NCBI GenBank assembly: GCA_910585615.1
Contig: CAJUFO010000017.1
Location: forward strand, 1-64,000
Direction of reading: 5' to 3'
DNA: 64,000 nt
Source: an uncultured Acetatifactor sp.
GTDB taxonomy: Bacteria; Bacillota; Clostridia; Lachnospirales; Lachnospiraceae
The translations under genes were made by a program, and so were the position numbers. The notes under the pieces are model-generated. The model saw only the letters and a list, made by a program, of their open reading frames with translations, searched no databases and had not been told where the DNA came from. Every line of letters begins with the position of its first letter. Positions within the stretch are counted from its first letter, which is position 1. Shown one piece after another: positions 42,625-50,346 of the stretch.

Positions 42625-43392
42625 CTATGTTTCCTTTTGGCACATCCATCTGTATGCCTGTCCCAGCGGCACCTCCGCGCAGAGCCTGTGCCGATGGGCC
42701 AGCAGGAACCGGAGGGCCATGGCCCGGGCCAGCCTGCCGTACAGATACCGGTAGAGCACCCCCTTGTCCCGGAAAAACTTCTCGTCATAGCCCGAAAACC
42801 ATGTGGATTCCCCGGCCTCCTCCCGTCCAATGGTAACAGGAGCCATATATACCGCATAGCCCTTATCCATGAACTCCTTTAGGAACAGGCTGTCCTCGCC
42901 GCTTCCATACCTGGCGCCGCCGCCGAACAGCAGGGAAAAAGTCACACCGGAGGAAAGCAGGCTCTCCCGGCGGATTGCAAAGCTCACCGCCCCGTATCTG
43001 CCGCAGTTGTACCAGCGGACCCGCCCGCGCCTTGTGATGTGATAGGTTCTGCGGCTCTCCTCCACCGTAATGTTGAATAGTATCATATCCGCATGGGGAT
43101 TCCGTTCAAACTCTGCCGATATCTTCTCCGCATATCCCGGCTCATACACGATATCCGCGTCCGAGAAAAGGCAGATGTCCCCCTCCGCCCTGAGGATAGC
43201 CTCGTTGCGGCTCCTGCCCACGCCCCTGTCCGGGAAGGAAAAGAACTGCACCTGATGCCCCTTATATGTTATGTTTTCCAGCCCCAGCCGATGGCACTGG
43301 TTGATGATGACCGCGTCCGATTCCAGTCTCATCCGTTCCAGCAGTGCCGCGGGCTCCTCATTCATGACAGATGCCAGTACCTGAACCCTCAT
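42625..43392 (-). CDS. GT2 family glycosyltransferase
   Basis: 255 aa from the ATG at 43392 (GAGAGG upstream). It has VLASVMNEEPAALLERM, FPDRGVGRSRNEAI and FSDADIVYEP as the DxD region. This subtype (a truncated GT-A fold lacking the usual DDGS motif) is common in Lachnospiraceae glycan loci and often follows Wzz-like genes. The start lies 14 bp after the stop of the Wzz-like gene. Confidence 0.82.
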   Translation of the reverse strand: MRVQVLASVMNEEPAALLERMRLESDAVIINQCHRLGLENITYKGHQVQFFSFPDRGVGRSRNEAILRAEGDICLFSDADIVYEPGYAEKISAEFERNPHADMILFNITVEESRRTYHITRRGRVRWYNCGRYGAVSFAIRRESLLSSGVTFSLLFGGGARYGSGEDSLFLKEFMDKGYAVYMAPVTIGREEAGESTWFSGYDEKFFRDKGVLYRYLYGRLARAMALRFLLAHRHRLCAEVPLGQAYRWMCQKET

Positions 43393-43405
43393 GTATTTCC
43401 TCTCT

Positions 43406-44512
43406 TCATCTCTTTGATTTCCGCTCCCTGCCGCCCGTCCGGACAAAGTCATACCTGCAAAGCAGCTTCTCGTCCGCGTCCCATAAAATAGCTGCCGTCA
43501 CAGGACAGTCCTGCTGCCCGAGATACTCCAGCACCCGCTCGAGCGCTCTGCCCGCATGGCTCCCTGCCCTGACCGCAAGCAGGATGCCCCGGGCTTCCCG
43601 CAGCCGCCTTGCCACCGCCGGATCCCCTATGGGAGACGGAACCGCAAACCACTCGTCGCCCACGCTGTCAGGACATCTCTCTCTCAGGCGCTTCAGCACC
43701 GCCTCCACATCCAGCCCTTCCTGCACCGCGCAGACGGCCACGGCTCTGTCCGGGCCATCTAAAGCCTGTCCCTCCCGGCGGAAAAAGTATCCCATATTTT
43801 CTGCCAGTTCCCTGCTCTCTATGGTCCCCGCCACTTTTATACCGTAGCGTCTCCAGATAGAGGCCGGCAGCCAGATGCAGTCGTCCCCTGTCTCTTTCAA
43901 AAGCAGAATCGCTAAAACGGAAAGGAAGGACAGAATCGCGCCAAACATGGACACCCTCCTCATCCTGAGGACCGGACGCACCTCTGCGGCCGTATCTCCC
44001 GAATCGATGACGGTCATATAGTCAATCTCGCTCATCTGCGCCGCCAGCTCCTGCGTCATGGCCGCTTCCACAGCCTGGGCGATTCTTACGCTCTTCTCCG
44101 GGTCATCGGTGGTCACCGTGGTGGAAGGCAGCCGGATATCCGACAGCACCTGAGCATAAACCGCCCCCGCCAGCTCCTCCCGGCTTATTTCCTCCCCGCC
44201 GGACCGCGCCAGATGGCCACTTACCGCGTCCAGGAACATCCCGGACTGCATATAGGTGTTCCAGCTCATCTCGTTGACATACACGTTCATCATGTCTTCC
44301 ACATTATCCACCGCGTATTCCACCCGATAGGAGGATACGGCCTCATATGTCCTCTCCCCCTGCAGCGCGTTTTTCGCATAATATCCGCCCCCAATCAACA
44401 GCGTGCCCAGAATCGTGACCACCCCTATGAGCGGCAGCCGGTAGGCCATGCGCAGCACCGCCAGCCGCAGATCAAAAGGCTCTTTTCCATAATACCCCTT
44501 CCACATGTCCAT
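43406..44512 (-). CDS. Wzz/CapA-type chain-length protein with degenerate tyrosine-kinase-like tail
   Basis: 368 aa. Two membrane segments (27-44 and 189-206) flank an extracytoplasmic domain, as in Wzz/YveK polysaccharide co-polymerases. The C-terminal 160 residues are cytoplasmic and end with RGILLAVRAGSHAGRALERVLEYL (split here: 308-331), a pattern resembling the last part of BY-kinases. No Walker A (GEGKST-type) motif and no tyrosine cluster is present. It would set chain length; kinase activity is not expected. Confidence 0.78.
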   Translation of the reverse strand: MDMWKGYYGKEPFDLRLAVLRMAYRLPLIGVVTILGTLLIGGGYYAKNALQGERTYEAVSSYRVEYAVDNVEDMMNVYVNEMSWNTYMQSGMFLDAVSGHLARSGGEEISREELAGAVYAQVLSDIRLPSTTVTTDDPEKSVRIAQAVEAAMTQELAAQMSEIDYMTVIDSGDTAAEVRPVLRMRRVSMFGAILSFLSVLAILLLKETGDDCIWLPASIWRRYGIKVAGTIESRELAENMGYFFRREGQALDGPDRAVAVCAVQEGLDVEAVLKRLRERCPDSVGDEWFAVPSPIGDPAVARRLREARGILLAVRAGSHAGRALERVLEYLGQQDCPVTAAILWDADEKLLCRYDFVRTGGRERKSKR

Positions 44513-44513
44513 A

Positions 44514-45971
44514 TCATTCCTCTTCCCTGCTGTCTGGCTTCTGCTGGCGCCGCCTGTGCTCCTCCCGCAGGGCCGTGATCTGCTCCGTCTCCACTCCCTC
44601 GGTGCTGTCCGGCCAGAACAGAATCTTCAAGGTCAGCAGCATGAGCTTGATGTCCAGCATGATAGAATAGTTCTCGATATAAGTCAGGTCCAGCTTCAGC
44701 TTGTCATAAGGGGATGTGTTGTACTTTCCGTACACCTGGGCGAAGCCGGCCAGCCCGGCCTTCACCTTCATCCGATAGGCGAACTCCGGCATGACCTCCA
44801 GGTATTGGGCGATGATCTCCGGCCTCTCCGGCCTGGGCCCGATAAAGGACATGTCCCCCTTTAGGATGTTCACCAGCTGGGGCAGCTCGTCGATCCTGCA
44901 TTTCCGGATGATTTTCCCCACGGGGGTGATGCGGTCGTCGTTCTTCTGGGCAAGCCTGGCCACGCCGTCCTTTTCCGCGTCCGTGCGCATGCTGCGGAAT
45001 TTCATGATATAGAATTCCCTCTGGTCCAGGGTGCAGCGCACCTGCTTGTACAATATGGGGCCGCCGTCATAGAGCTTGATGGCGATGGCGGTGATCAGCA
45101 TAAAGGGGGAGGCGAGAATCAGCAGCACCAGCGCACCCGACACATCGATGCATCTCTTTACTATCCTCTGCTCCACGGTAAGGCAGTATTCTCTGGTCAC
45201 CATCATGGGGCTGTCGAACACATGGAGCTCCTCCGCGCCCATCAGTATCACATCCGTTATCTTCGGCAGCAGATAGAACCGGATGGAATGCGCGTAGCAG
45301 AATTTGATCAGAGGAGTCCTGTCCACCACGGAGATGTCCCCCAGCACCACGGCATTGCACTCTCCGCTTTCATAGGACTCCAGGATTGCCCCGCTGACCG
45401 CATCGAAGCCCTCCCCTACATGGATGGTCCTGGTGATGATATATTTGTCCCGGCGGCTCTCGAATTTGCCGCAGATGTTTTCTATGGGCCTGTCCCCATG
45501 GATCAGCAGGAGCCTGCGGGGCGGGAAAATGGCCCGATAGATGCGGTTGGCCACATTGATATATATGACCACCACCATGGTCTGCTCTATCGTCATGAGG
45601 ATGAATACATCCAGAACGAAGGGCTGGGCCGCCATCACGGAAAGCTCCGCGTATATGAAGATATTGGCCATCAATGTGGCGAATACCTGGGAGAAGATCA
45701 GCTCCACGTTCTTCAGATATCCCAGGCGCATGCCGCCGTACATAGAGGAAAGCAGAATCAGCACAAAGGCATAGATGGTCACTTCCACCACATGCCCTTT
45801 GCCCCAGAAATTCCGAAGCTGCTCCACCACGCTCCAGCGGAACTGCATCTGCCACCAATAGGCGAACAGCGCCACCTCCAGCCCCAGACACACTGCCGTC
45901 AGCCCCAGGTTGATCAGTCTCTTGAATGTCTCCAATTGTCTCAGTTTCTTGTCATTGGTATTCACATTCAC
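44514..45971 (-). CDS. Long-form initiating sugar-phosphate transferase (WbaP/WcaJ-like PHPT)
   Basis: 485 aa. The GTG at 45971 is preferred: GGAGGAGG lies 8 bases upstream, while the GTG at 45989 precedes that site. Four to five membrane spans and a CoA-binding-like middle domain lead to a C-terminal transferase domain with KLYDGGPILYKQVRC, FRSMRTDAEKDG, CRIDELPQLVNILKGDMSFIGPRPERPE and AGLAGFAQVYGKYN. It loads the first sugar on undecaprenyl phosphate, probably a hexose-1-phosphate. Confidence 0.9.
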   Translation of the reverse strand: MNVNTNDKKLRQLETFKRLINLGLTAVCLGLEVALFAYWWQMQFRWSVVEQLRNFWGKGHVVEVTIYAFVLILLSSMYGGMRLGYLKNVELIFSQVFATLMANIFIYAELSVMAAQPFVLDVFILMTIEQTMVVVIYINVANRIYRAIFPPRRLLLIHGDRPIENICGKFESRRDKYIITRTIHVGEGFDAVSGAILESYESGECNAVVLGDISVVDRTPLIKFCYAHSIRFYLLPKITDVILMGAEELHVFDSPMMVTREYCLTVEQRIVKRCIDVSGALVLLILASPFMLITAIAIKLYDGGPILYKQVRCTLDQREFYIMKFRSMRTDAEKDGVARLAQKNDDRITPVGKIIRKCRIDELPQLVNILKGDMSFIGPRPERPEIIAQYLEVMPEFAYRMKVKAGLAGFAQVYGKYNTSPYDKLKLDLTYIENYSIMLDIKLMLLTLKILFWPDSTEGVETEQITALREEHRRRQQKPDSREEE

Positions 45972-45989
45972 GGTACAATCCTCCTCCAC

Positions 45990-46748
45990 CTACAGTCTTC
46001 TCTTCACGGCCCTCACCGCCCAGAAGCAGAAATGCCACGCGCTGCGGGGCAGGCTTAAGTTCTCTGAACGCCGATAGAGATTCCAGATGCGCCGCAACGC
46101 CTCCAGCTTGTTGGAGGAAAGGGTGCTGCCGCAGCGCCTGTAGAGCACCAGGTTCTCGTCCAATCCATATGCGGTACAGCCGCTGCGCAGCACCCGGAAC
46201 CAGAGGGCGGTATCCTCGCTTTTGATTTCGGGCATCTGAAGCTGCTCCCTGGGTATCCTCTCCGTATCGAACATGACCGTAGTCGTAAATATCGTGGTAT
46301 TGCTCAGGGCCTGGCGGTAGTTCAGCGTCTCCGGCACGCGCACCACCTTGCCTGTGCCCCTGCCCCGCTCGTCCGCGAACTCATAGCCTGTAAAAACAAA
46401 AGCAGCCTCCTTTTCCCGCAGGAACCGCAGTTCCTTCTCCAGCTTCTCCGGCACCCAGAGATCGTCTGCGTCCAGGTAGGCGATATATCTTCCCCGGGCC
46501 TCCTCCAGCCCCCTGTTCCTGGCCCTGGCGGCCCCCATATTGGAGGGCTGGCGGATCAGGCGTATCCGGGAATCCCCCCTGTCCCTGATGCACTGCTCAA
46601 TCACCTCAGGCGTCCCGTCGCCGCTTCCATCCTCCACCAACAGGAGCTCCCAGGCCCTGTAGGTCTGCGCCTCCACGCAGGCAATGGTCTCCCGAATGTA
46701 CTTCGCCGCATTATAGACTGGCACGATGATGCTGATCAGCTCATCCAT
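45990..46748 (-). CDS. GT2 family glycosyltransferase
   Basis: 252 aa, compact GT-A enzyme. ISIIVPVYNAAKYIRETI, LVEDGSGDGT, YLDADDLWVPEKL and a late SEDTALWFRVLR region. The stop lies 18 bp before the start of the initiating transferase gene. Substrate unknown. Confidence 0.88.
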   Translation of the reverse strand: MDELISIIVPVYNAAKYIRETIACVEAQTYRAWELLLVEDGSGDGTPEVIEQCIRDRGDSRIRLIRQPSNMGAARARNRGLEEARGRYIAYLDADDLWVPEKLEKELRFLREKEAAFVFTGYEFADERGRGTGKVVRVPETLNYRQALSNTTIFTTTVMFDTERIPREQLQMPEIKSEDTALWFRVLRSGCTAYGLDENLVLYRRCGSTLSSNKLEALRRIWNLYRRSENLSLPRSAWHFCFWAVRAVKRRL

Positions 46749-46779
46749 AGCTTTCCTCTTTTCCTGTATGAATCATTCC

Positions 46780-47631
46780 CTAAAACAGCACAAAGGCGAT
46801 GTAGTCCCCAAAGGCCTGCGCCTTCGCGCCCAGTGCCGCCTCCATGCGCTCTTTCATCTCCACAGGCACTCCTGCGGGAAACAGGATGCAGTTGACGCCC
46901 ATGTCCACCGCGTCCCGGGCCCGTTCCTCCAGGGTGGCCAGCATCTCCTCCCTGTCGTCCTCCGGCATCCAGACTCCAGCGGCCTGCTCCACCCATTCCA
47001 TCCACTGACACAAATCGGTCTCCCTCTCGCCATAGGTGTCATAGGCATAGGCGTTCAGGGACGGATCCCATATATTTCTGCCATAGACCAGCCTAAGCCG
47101 CCCGTCCGCCTCCCTGGCGTATTCCAGAATCTTCCGCGGCGCAAGGAGGCAGATGTCCTCCCCCGGCCAGGCCTCACCAATCATCTGAACCACAGTCTCG
47201 CTCTCCGCTTTCTCGGCGTTTTTTTGTGCCCTTTCCTCCCCGTTCCCGCCAAGGTTCCCGCAGAGCAGGACAGCCAGGAGGAGCAGCAATGTCACCGGCA
47301 GGGCCTTGCGCCACCCTCCTCCGTCAGCGTCCCTCCACTGCTGATCCAAAAACAGCGTCGCGCCGTAGGCCGTCACTGCGGTCAATGGCACGATGCTCCA
47401 AATCCACTGATAATCGTAGAATTTTGTCTGGTACAGCATCAGCAAAACCGCGGTTGCAGGCAGGATACAGCACACTGCCGCCACAGTGGTATACAGCACA
47501 AGCGCCTTCTGTTTCCTCCACTTTCCGGCAAACCACAGATACATCAGAGCAGCCAGCAGTAAAATCGCCAGTTTTCCGCTGCCCTTATAATCAGCCCATC
47601 CAAGGCTCGCATTCCGAAGGAGCTCCGTCAT
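46780..47631 (-). CDS. Membrane protein, possible second half of a DUF6077-like protein
   Basis: 283 aa from the ATG at 47631, which overlaps the upstream stop (ATGA). Four membrane segments occupy the first 145 residues; the remaining 140 residues are soluble and acidic (ARDAVDMGVNCILFPAGVP). Composition and layout look like the outer domain of a large GT-like membrane protein. Together with 47628-48527 it gives about 580 residues, the size of single-chain proteins of this kind, so the pair may be one protein split in two. Confidence 0.65.
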   Translation of the reverse strand: MTELLRNASLGWADYKGSGKLAILLLAALMYLWFAGKWRKQKALVLYTTVAAVCCILPATAVLLMLYQTKFYDYQWIWSIVPLTAVTAYGATLFLDQQWRDADGGGWRKALPVTLLLLLAVLLCGNLGGNGEERAQKNAEKAESETVVQMIGEAWPGEDICLLAPRKILEYAREADGRLRLVYGRNIWDPSLNAYAYDTYGERETDLCQWMEWVEQAAGVWMPEDDREEMLATLEERARDAVDMGVNCILFPAGVPVEMKERMEAALGAKAQAFGDYIAFVLF

Positions 47632-48527
47632 TTCGCTTCCTCCCCTTTTCCCACAGCTTTTTGCCTGCCACAGAGCAGCTCCGCCACCGCCATCCCCGCC
47701 GTTACAGCCAGGCAGATGCCGCATCCATAAAACGTCCAGACGATGGAACCTTCGGCCAGGACGCACAGAAAAGCCCCAAACCATTTATGCCGCAGGCACA
47801 ACGACAATGTCCAGGGCAGGAGCACGCCTGAGCGGATAGCCACGCCCTGCCAGCCGCAGCAGAGCAGGTTGAACCCATCCATCCCATAGCCATAAGCCCC
47901 TACCCACAGCAGGAGCGATGTCAGGAGCAGAAAACAGGCACGTTTTTGTCTATCCTCCGGAAACAGCGTCCTGCCCAGCACCGAAAAAGATACATAGCAG
48001 TTCAGCAGCACGGCCATGGGAACCAGGGTCCGAATCACCAGCGCAGGCCTCAGCCCCGTCCATCTGCACAGGCTTCCGTACAGCGTGGGCAGGCACAGTA
48101 TCTTCAGCCGCAGCGGCATCCCCTCCGCATAGGGCATTCCTGTCATGGGATTGACCTGGTAGATGCCATCGGAGACCAGAAAGCTTTCCACTGTCTCCAC
48201 CATCATGTCGCCGCTCCTGTAGGTAGCATTCCCAATCCCGATAAAAATAAGCTGGGAGACTGCCATCAGGACAAACGCCGCATAGAAAAGCTGCCCGAGG
48301 ACGCCCGCGGACGTTTTCCTTCCATCTTTCGCGAAAATCCGCTTTCTCCTCGCAATCAGGAAGCCTGTCCCAAGGACGAACAGGATGCTCAGGGACACGG
48401 CAATCAGTCGGGCGCAGTCCGTAAATGCCAGATTCAAAAAAACGGCGGCCAGATGCCAGGCTTCCGCCACGCCGATGACGGCAATCCCTCCTGCAATCAG
48501 GCAATCTCCGAAGGTATTCTTTCTCAC
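47628..48527 (-). CDS. DUF6077-like multispanning membrane protein
   Basis: 299 aa with about eight membrane segments (for example LIAVSLSILFVLGTGFLI and TLVPMAVLLNCYVSF). A loop with DGIYQVNPMTGMPYAEGMPL resembles the periplasmic loop of polysaccharide-locus membrane proteins annotated DUF6077. The role may be glycan transfer or polymerisation, inferred from place only. It is the first gene of the long minus-strand run ending near 38817, downstream of the Spo0A-like gene. Confidence 0.65.
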   Translation of the reverse strand: MRKNTFGDCLIAGGIAVIGVAEAWHLAAVFLNLAFTDCARLIAVSLSILFVLGTGFLIARRKRIFAKDGRKTSAGVLGQLFYAAFVLMAVSQLIFIGIGNATYRSGDMMVETVESFLVSDGIYQVNPMTGMPYAEGMPLRLKILCLPTLYGSLCRWTGLRPALVIRTLVPMAVLLNCYVSFSVLGRTLFPEDRQKRACFLLLTSLLLWVGAYGYGMDGFNLLCCGWQGVAIRSGVLLPWTLSLCLRHKWFGAFLCVLAEGSIVWTFYGCGICLAVTAGMAVAELLCGRQKAVGKGEEAK

Positions 48528-48558
48528 TTTTTAAAACTCCCATTCAGCTTATTTACAG

Positions 48559-48585
48559 AATAAGGACATCCGCCATGTCCTTATT
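48559..48585. repeat. Perfect 11-bp hairpin in the leader of the membrane-protein gene
   Basis: aataaggacat and atgtccttatt flank a 5-base loop. A T-rich stretch follows on the plus strand only, where there is no upstream gene. On the minus strand it would lie in the 5' leader of the 48527-47628 gene, 32 bases before its start. Confidence 0.5.
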
Positions 48586-48625
48586 TTCAACATTCTACCA
48601 TAATTATCCCACAAAGTCCACAAAA

Positions 48626-48649
48626 GCAGCCGGATTTTCACCCGGCTGC
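48626..48649 (-). terminator. Intrinsic terminator of the Spo0A-like gene
   Basis: gcagccgg and ccggctgc form an 8-bp GC-rich stem with an 8-base loop, followed on the minus strand by TTTTG. It lies 57 bases after the stop of the 48706-49083 gene and separates it from the polysaccharide operon. Confidence 0.6.
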
Positions 48650-48705
48650 TTTCCATTCCCGCAGTAAGAAGCATATCCATCTTCGGTTGTTTCTTCCGTA
48701 TGTGC

Positions 48706-49083
48706 CTACATGGCCTTGATATCCAGCCGAACTTTATCCGCAATACGGGCAATGTATTCACTGTTTGTAGGTCTGGTCCTGCCTGATGATGCGGAATATC
48801 CAAACATTTTTTCAAAAGTCTCTGTATTTCCTCTGTTCCATGAAACCTCAATGGCATTGCGAATCGCACGTTCAACTTTCTGGTCGGTTGTCCTGAATCT
48901 CCTGGCAATCGCCGGATACAGCAGTTTGGTCACACTGGTTACTACTTCCATGTCTCTCCCGGACAGCATTATGGCGCTTCTGAGATAATGGTATCCTTTC
49001 AGATGAGCTGGAACACCGACATCCAACATGATTTCCGTAATATATTTTTCAAGTTCGCAATCCTTAACCGCAGTAATCTCCAT
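48706..49083 (-). CDS. Stand-alone Spo0A C-terminal DNA-binding domain protein
   Basis: 125 aa. The whole protein matches the Spo0A effector domain: ITEIMLDVGVPAHLKGYHYLRSAI at the start (split here into ITEIMLDVG and VPAHLKGYHYL), then TDQKVERAIRNAIEVSWNRG (recognition region) and GRTRPTNSEYIARIADKVRLD. The receiver domain with its phosphoacceptor Asp is absent, and the upstream sequence has no room for one. It has its own promoter and terminator. It may bind 0A-like boxes constitutively or compete with Spo0A; targets are unknown. Confidence 0.88.
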   Translation of the reverse strand: MEITAVKDCELEKYITEIMLDVGVPAHLKGYHYLRSAIMLSGRDMEVVTSVTKLLYPAIARRFRTTDQKVERAIRNAIEVSWNRGNTETFEKMFGYSASSGRTRPTNSEYIARIADKVRLDIKAM

Positions 49084-49132
49084 ATGAACTCCCCTTTCTT
49101 ATGTTGACTGCCACTTTCTTACCACGAAGAAT

Positions 49133-49160
49133 ATGATAAATTTTACCATAAAAGCGTCAA
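49133..49160 (-). promoter_or_regulatory. Promoter of the Spo0A-like gene
   Basis: On the minus strand TTGACG (49155-49160 complement), 16 bases, TATCAT (49133-49138 complement). It is about 50 bases upstream of the start; AGAAAGGGG precedes the ATG. Confidence 0.5.
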
Positions 49161-49211
49161 CGTGAAAAGGGATATAGCCGCTAAGAATTCGTTAAGACTT
49201 TTTATTAACTT

Positions 49212-50141
49212 TCAAAAACTTTCCCGAATCAGGTAGATGGGACGCCGCTTCACCTCCATATAGGTTTTGGCCAGGTATTGGCCCACTATCCCCGTGCAGA
49301 AGAACTGTACTCCGCTGGTCATAAGGATGATGCACACCAGGGAAGGCCAGCCGGATACCGGATCGCCGAATATCATCTTACGCACAATGATGAAGACAAT
49401 CATCAGAAACGCGACGACACAGAAGAACACCCCCATGACCGACGCCAGCATCAGGGGCGCTGTAGAAAACGCGCAGATACCGTCCAGGGAATACAAAAAC
49501 AGCTTCCAGAAGCTCCACTTGGTCTCTCCCCTGGCCCTCTCCACATTTTCATATTCTATCCACTTGGTCTTAAAGCCCACCCAGCCGAAGATTCCTTTCG
49601 TAAAGCGGTTGTATTCCGGCATGGACAGGATGGCATCCGCCATCTGCCTGGTCATCAGCCGGTAATCCCTGGCCCCGTCCATGATTTCCGTCTTGGAGAT
49701 TTTTTTCATCAGCCGATAGAACATCCTGGCAAAAAAACTCCTGATGGGCGGCTCGCCCTTTCTGGAGACCCTTCTGGTAGCCACGGAGTCATATCCCTCC
49801 TGGATATAGGAAAACATCTCCGGCAGCAGGGACGGGGGATCCTGGAGATCCACGTCCATCATGACCACATAATCCCCTCTGGAGTTCTCCAGTCCCGCAT
49901 AGATCGCAGCTTCCTTTCCGAAATTCCTGGAAAAGGAGACCAGATGCACCCTCGGGTCCCGCTCCCGCAGCTTCTTTATCTCCGGGACAGTCTTGTCCGT
50001 GGAGCCATCGTCCACATAGAGCAGCTCCAGCTCCATCCCCTTTTCCGCCAGAAAAGGCTCGTTCTTCATAAGCTCTTCGTAAAAAAGGGGCACGTTCTCC
50101 TCTTCATTATAGCAGGGCACGATTACGGTCAACAGGCTCAT
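49212..50141 (-). CDS. GtrB/DPM1-type GT2, polyprenyl-phosphate sugar transferase
   Basis: 309 aa from the ATG at 50141. GT2 core with VIVPCYNEEENVPLFYEEL, VDDGSTDKT, MDVDLQDPPSLLPEM, and two C-terminal membrane segments (about 225-255 and 265-290). It resembles Bacillus YkoT/GtrB proteins that charge undecaprenyl phosphate with a sugar such as glucose or GlcNAc. It is transcribed toward the Spo0A-like gene but separated from it by that gene's promoter region. An upstream in-frame start (50165) lacks a good ribosome site. Confidence 0.87.
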   Translation of the reverse strand: MSLLTVIVPCYNEEENVPLFYEELMKNEPFLAEKGMELELLYVDDGSTDKTVPEIKKLRERDPRVHLVSFSRNFGKEAAIYAGLENSRGDYVVMMDVDLQDPPSLLPEMFSYIQEGYDSVATRRVSRKGEPPIRSFFARMFYRLMKKISKTEIMDGARDYRLMTRQMADAILSMPEYNRFTKGIFGWVGFKTKWIEYENVERARGETKWSFWKLFLYSLDGICAFSTAPLMLASVMGVFFCVVAFLMIVFIIVRKMIFGDPVSGWPSLVCIILMTSGVQFFCTGIVGQYLAKTYMEVKRRPIYLIRESF

Positions 50142-50291
50142 GGTCTTTCCGGTTCCTTCCATCACGATATTTTGCTTTTAGTATACCCTTTTCCCCGGCA
50201 ATCCGCAAGACAAAATCGGCGATATCACCGGGTTATTTCTTAAATTTATTAATTTTTCGGTCGATTAGATGACTGCTGTCATCTTTTGTGT

Positions 50292-50297
50292 TATAAT
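50292..50297 (+). promoter_or_regulatory. -10 element before the DUF3048 gene
   Basis: A perfect TATAAT lies 50 bases before the start codon, with GATGAC 18 bases upstream as a weak -35. The region 50166-50291 is otherwise AT-rich spacer between divergent genes. Confidence 0.45.
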
Positions 50298-50346
50298 GTC
50301 CTTATTCAATGCAGAAAGCCGCGTTGATATAACAGGAGACCATATC

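Noticed and set aside
48549..48908. 119-codon minus-strand frame overlapping the Spo0A-like gene
   Set aside because: It runs through the terminator hairpin and overlaps a well-supported gene in another frame.
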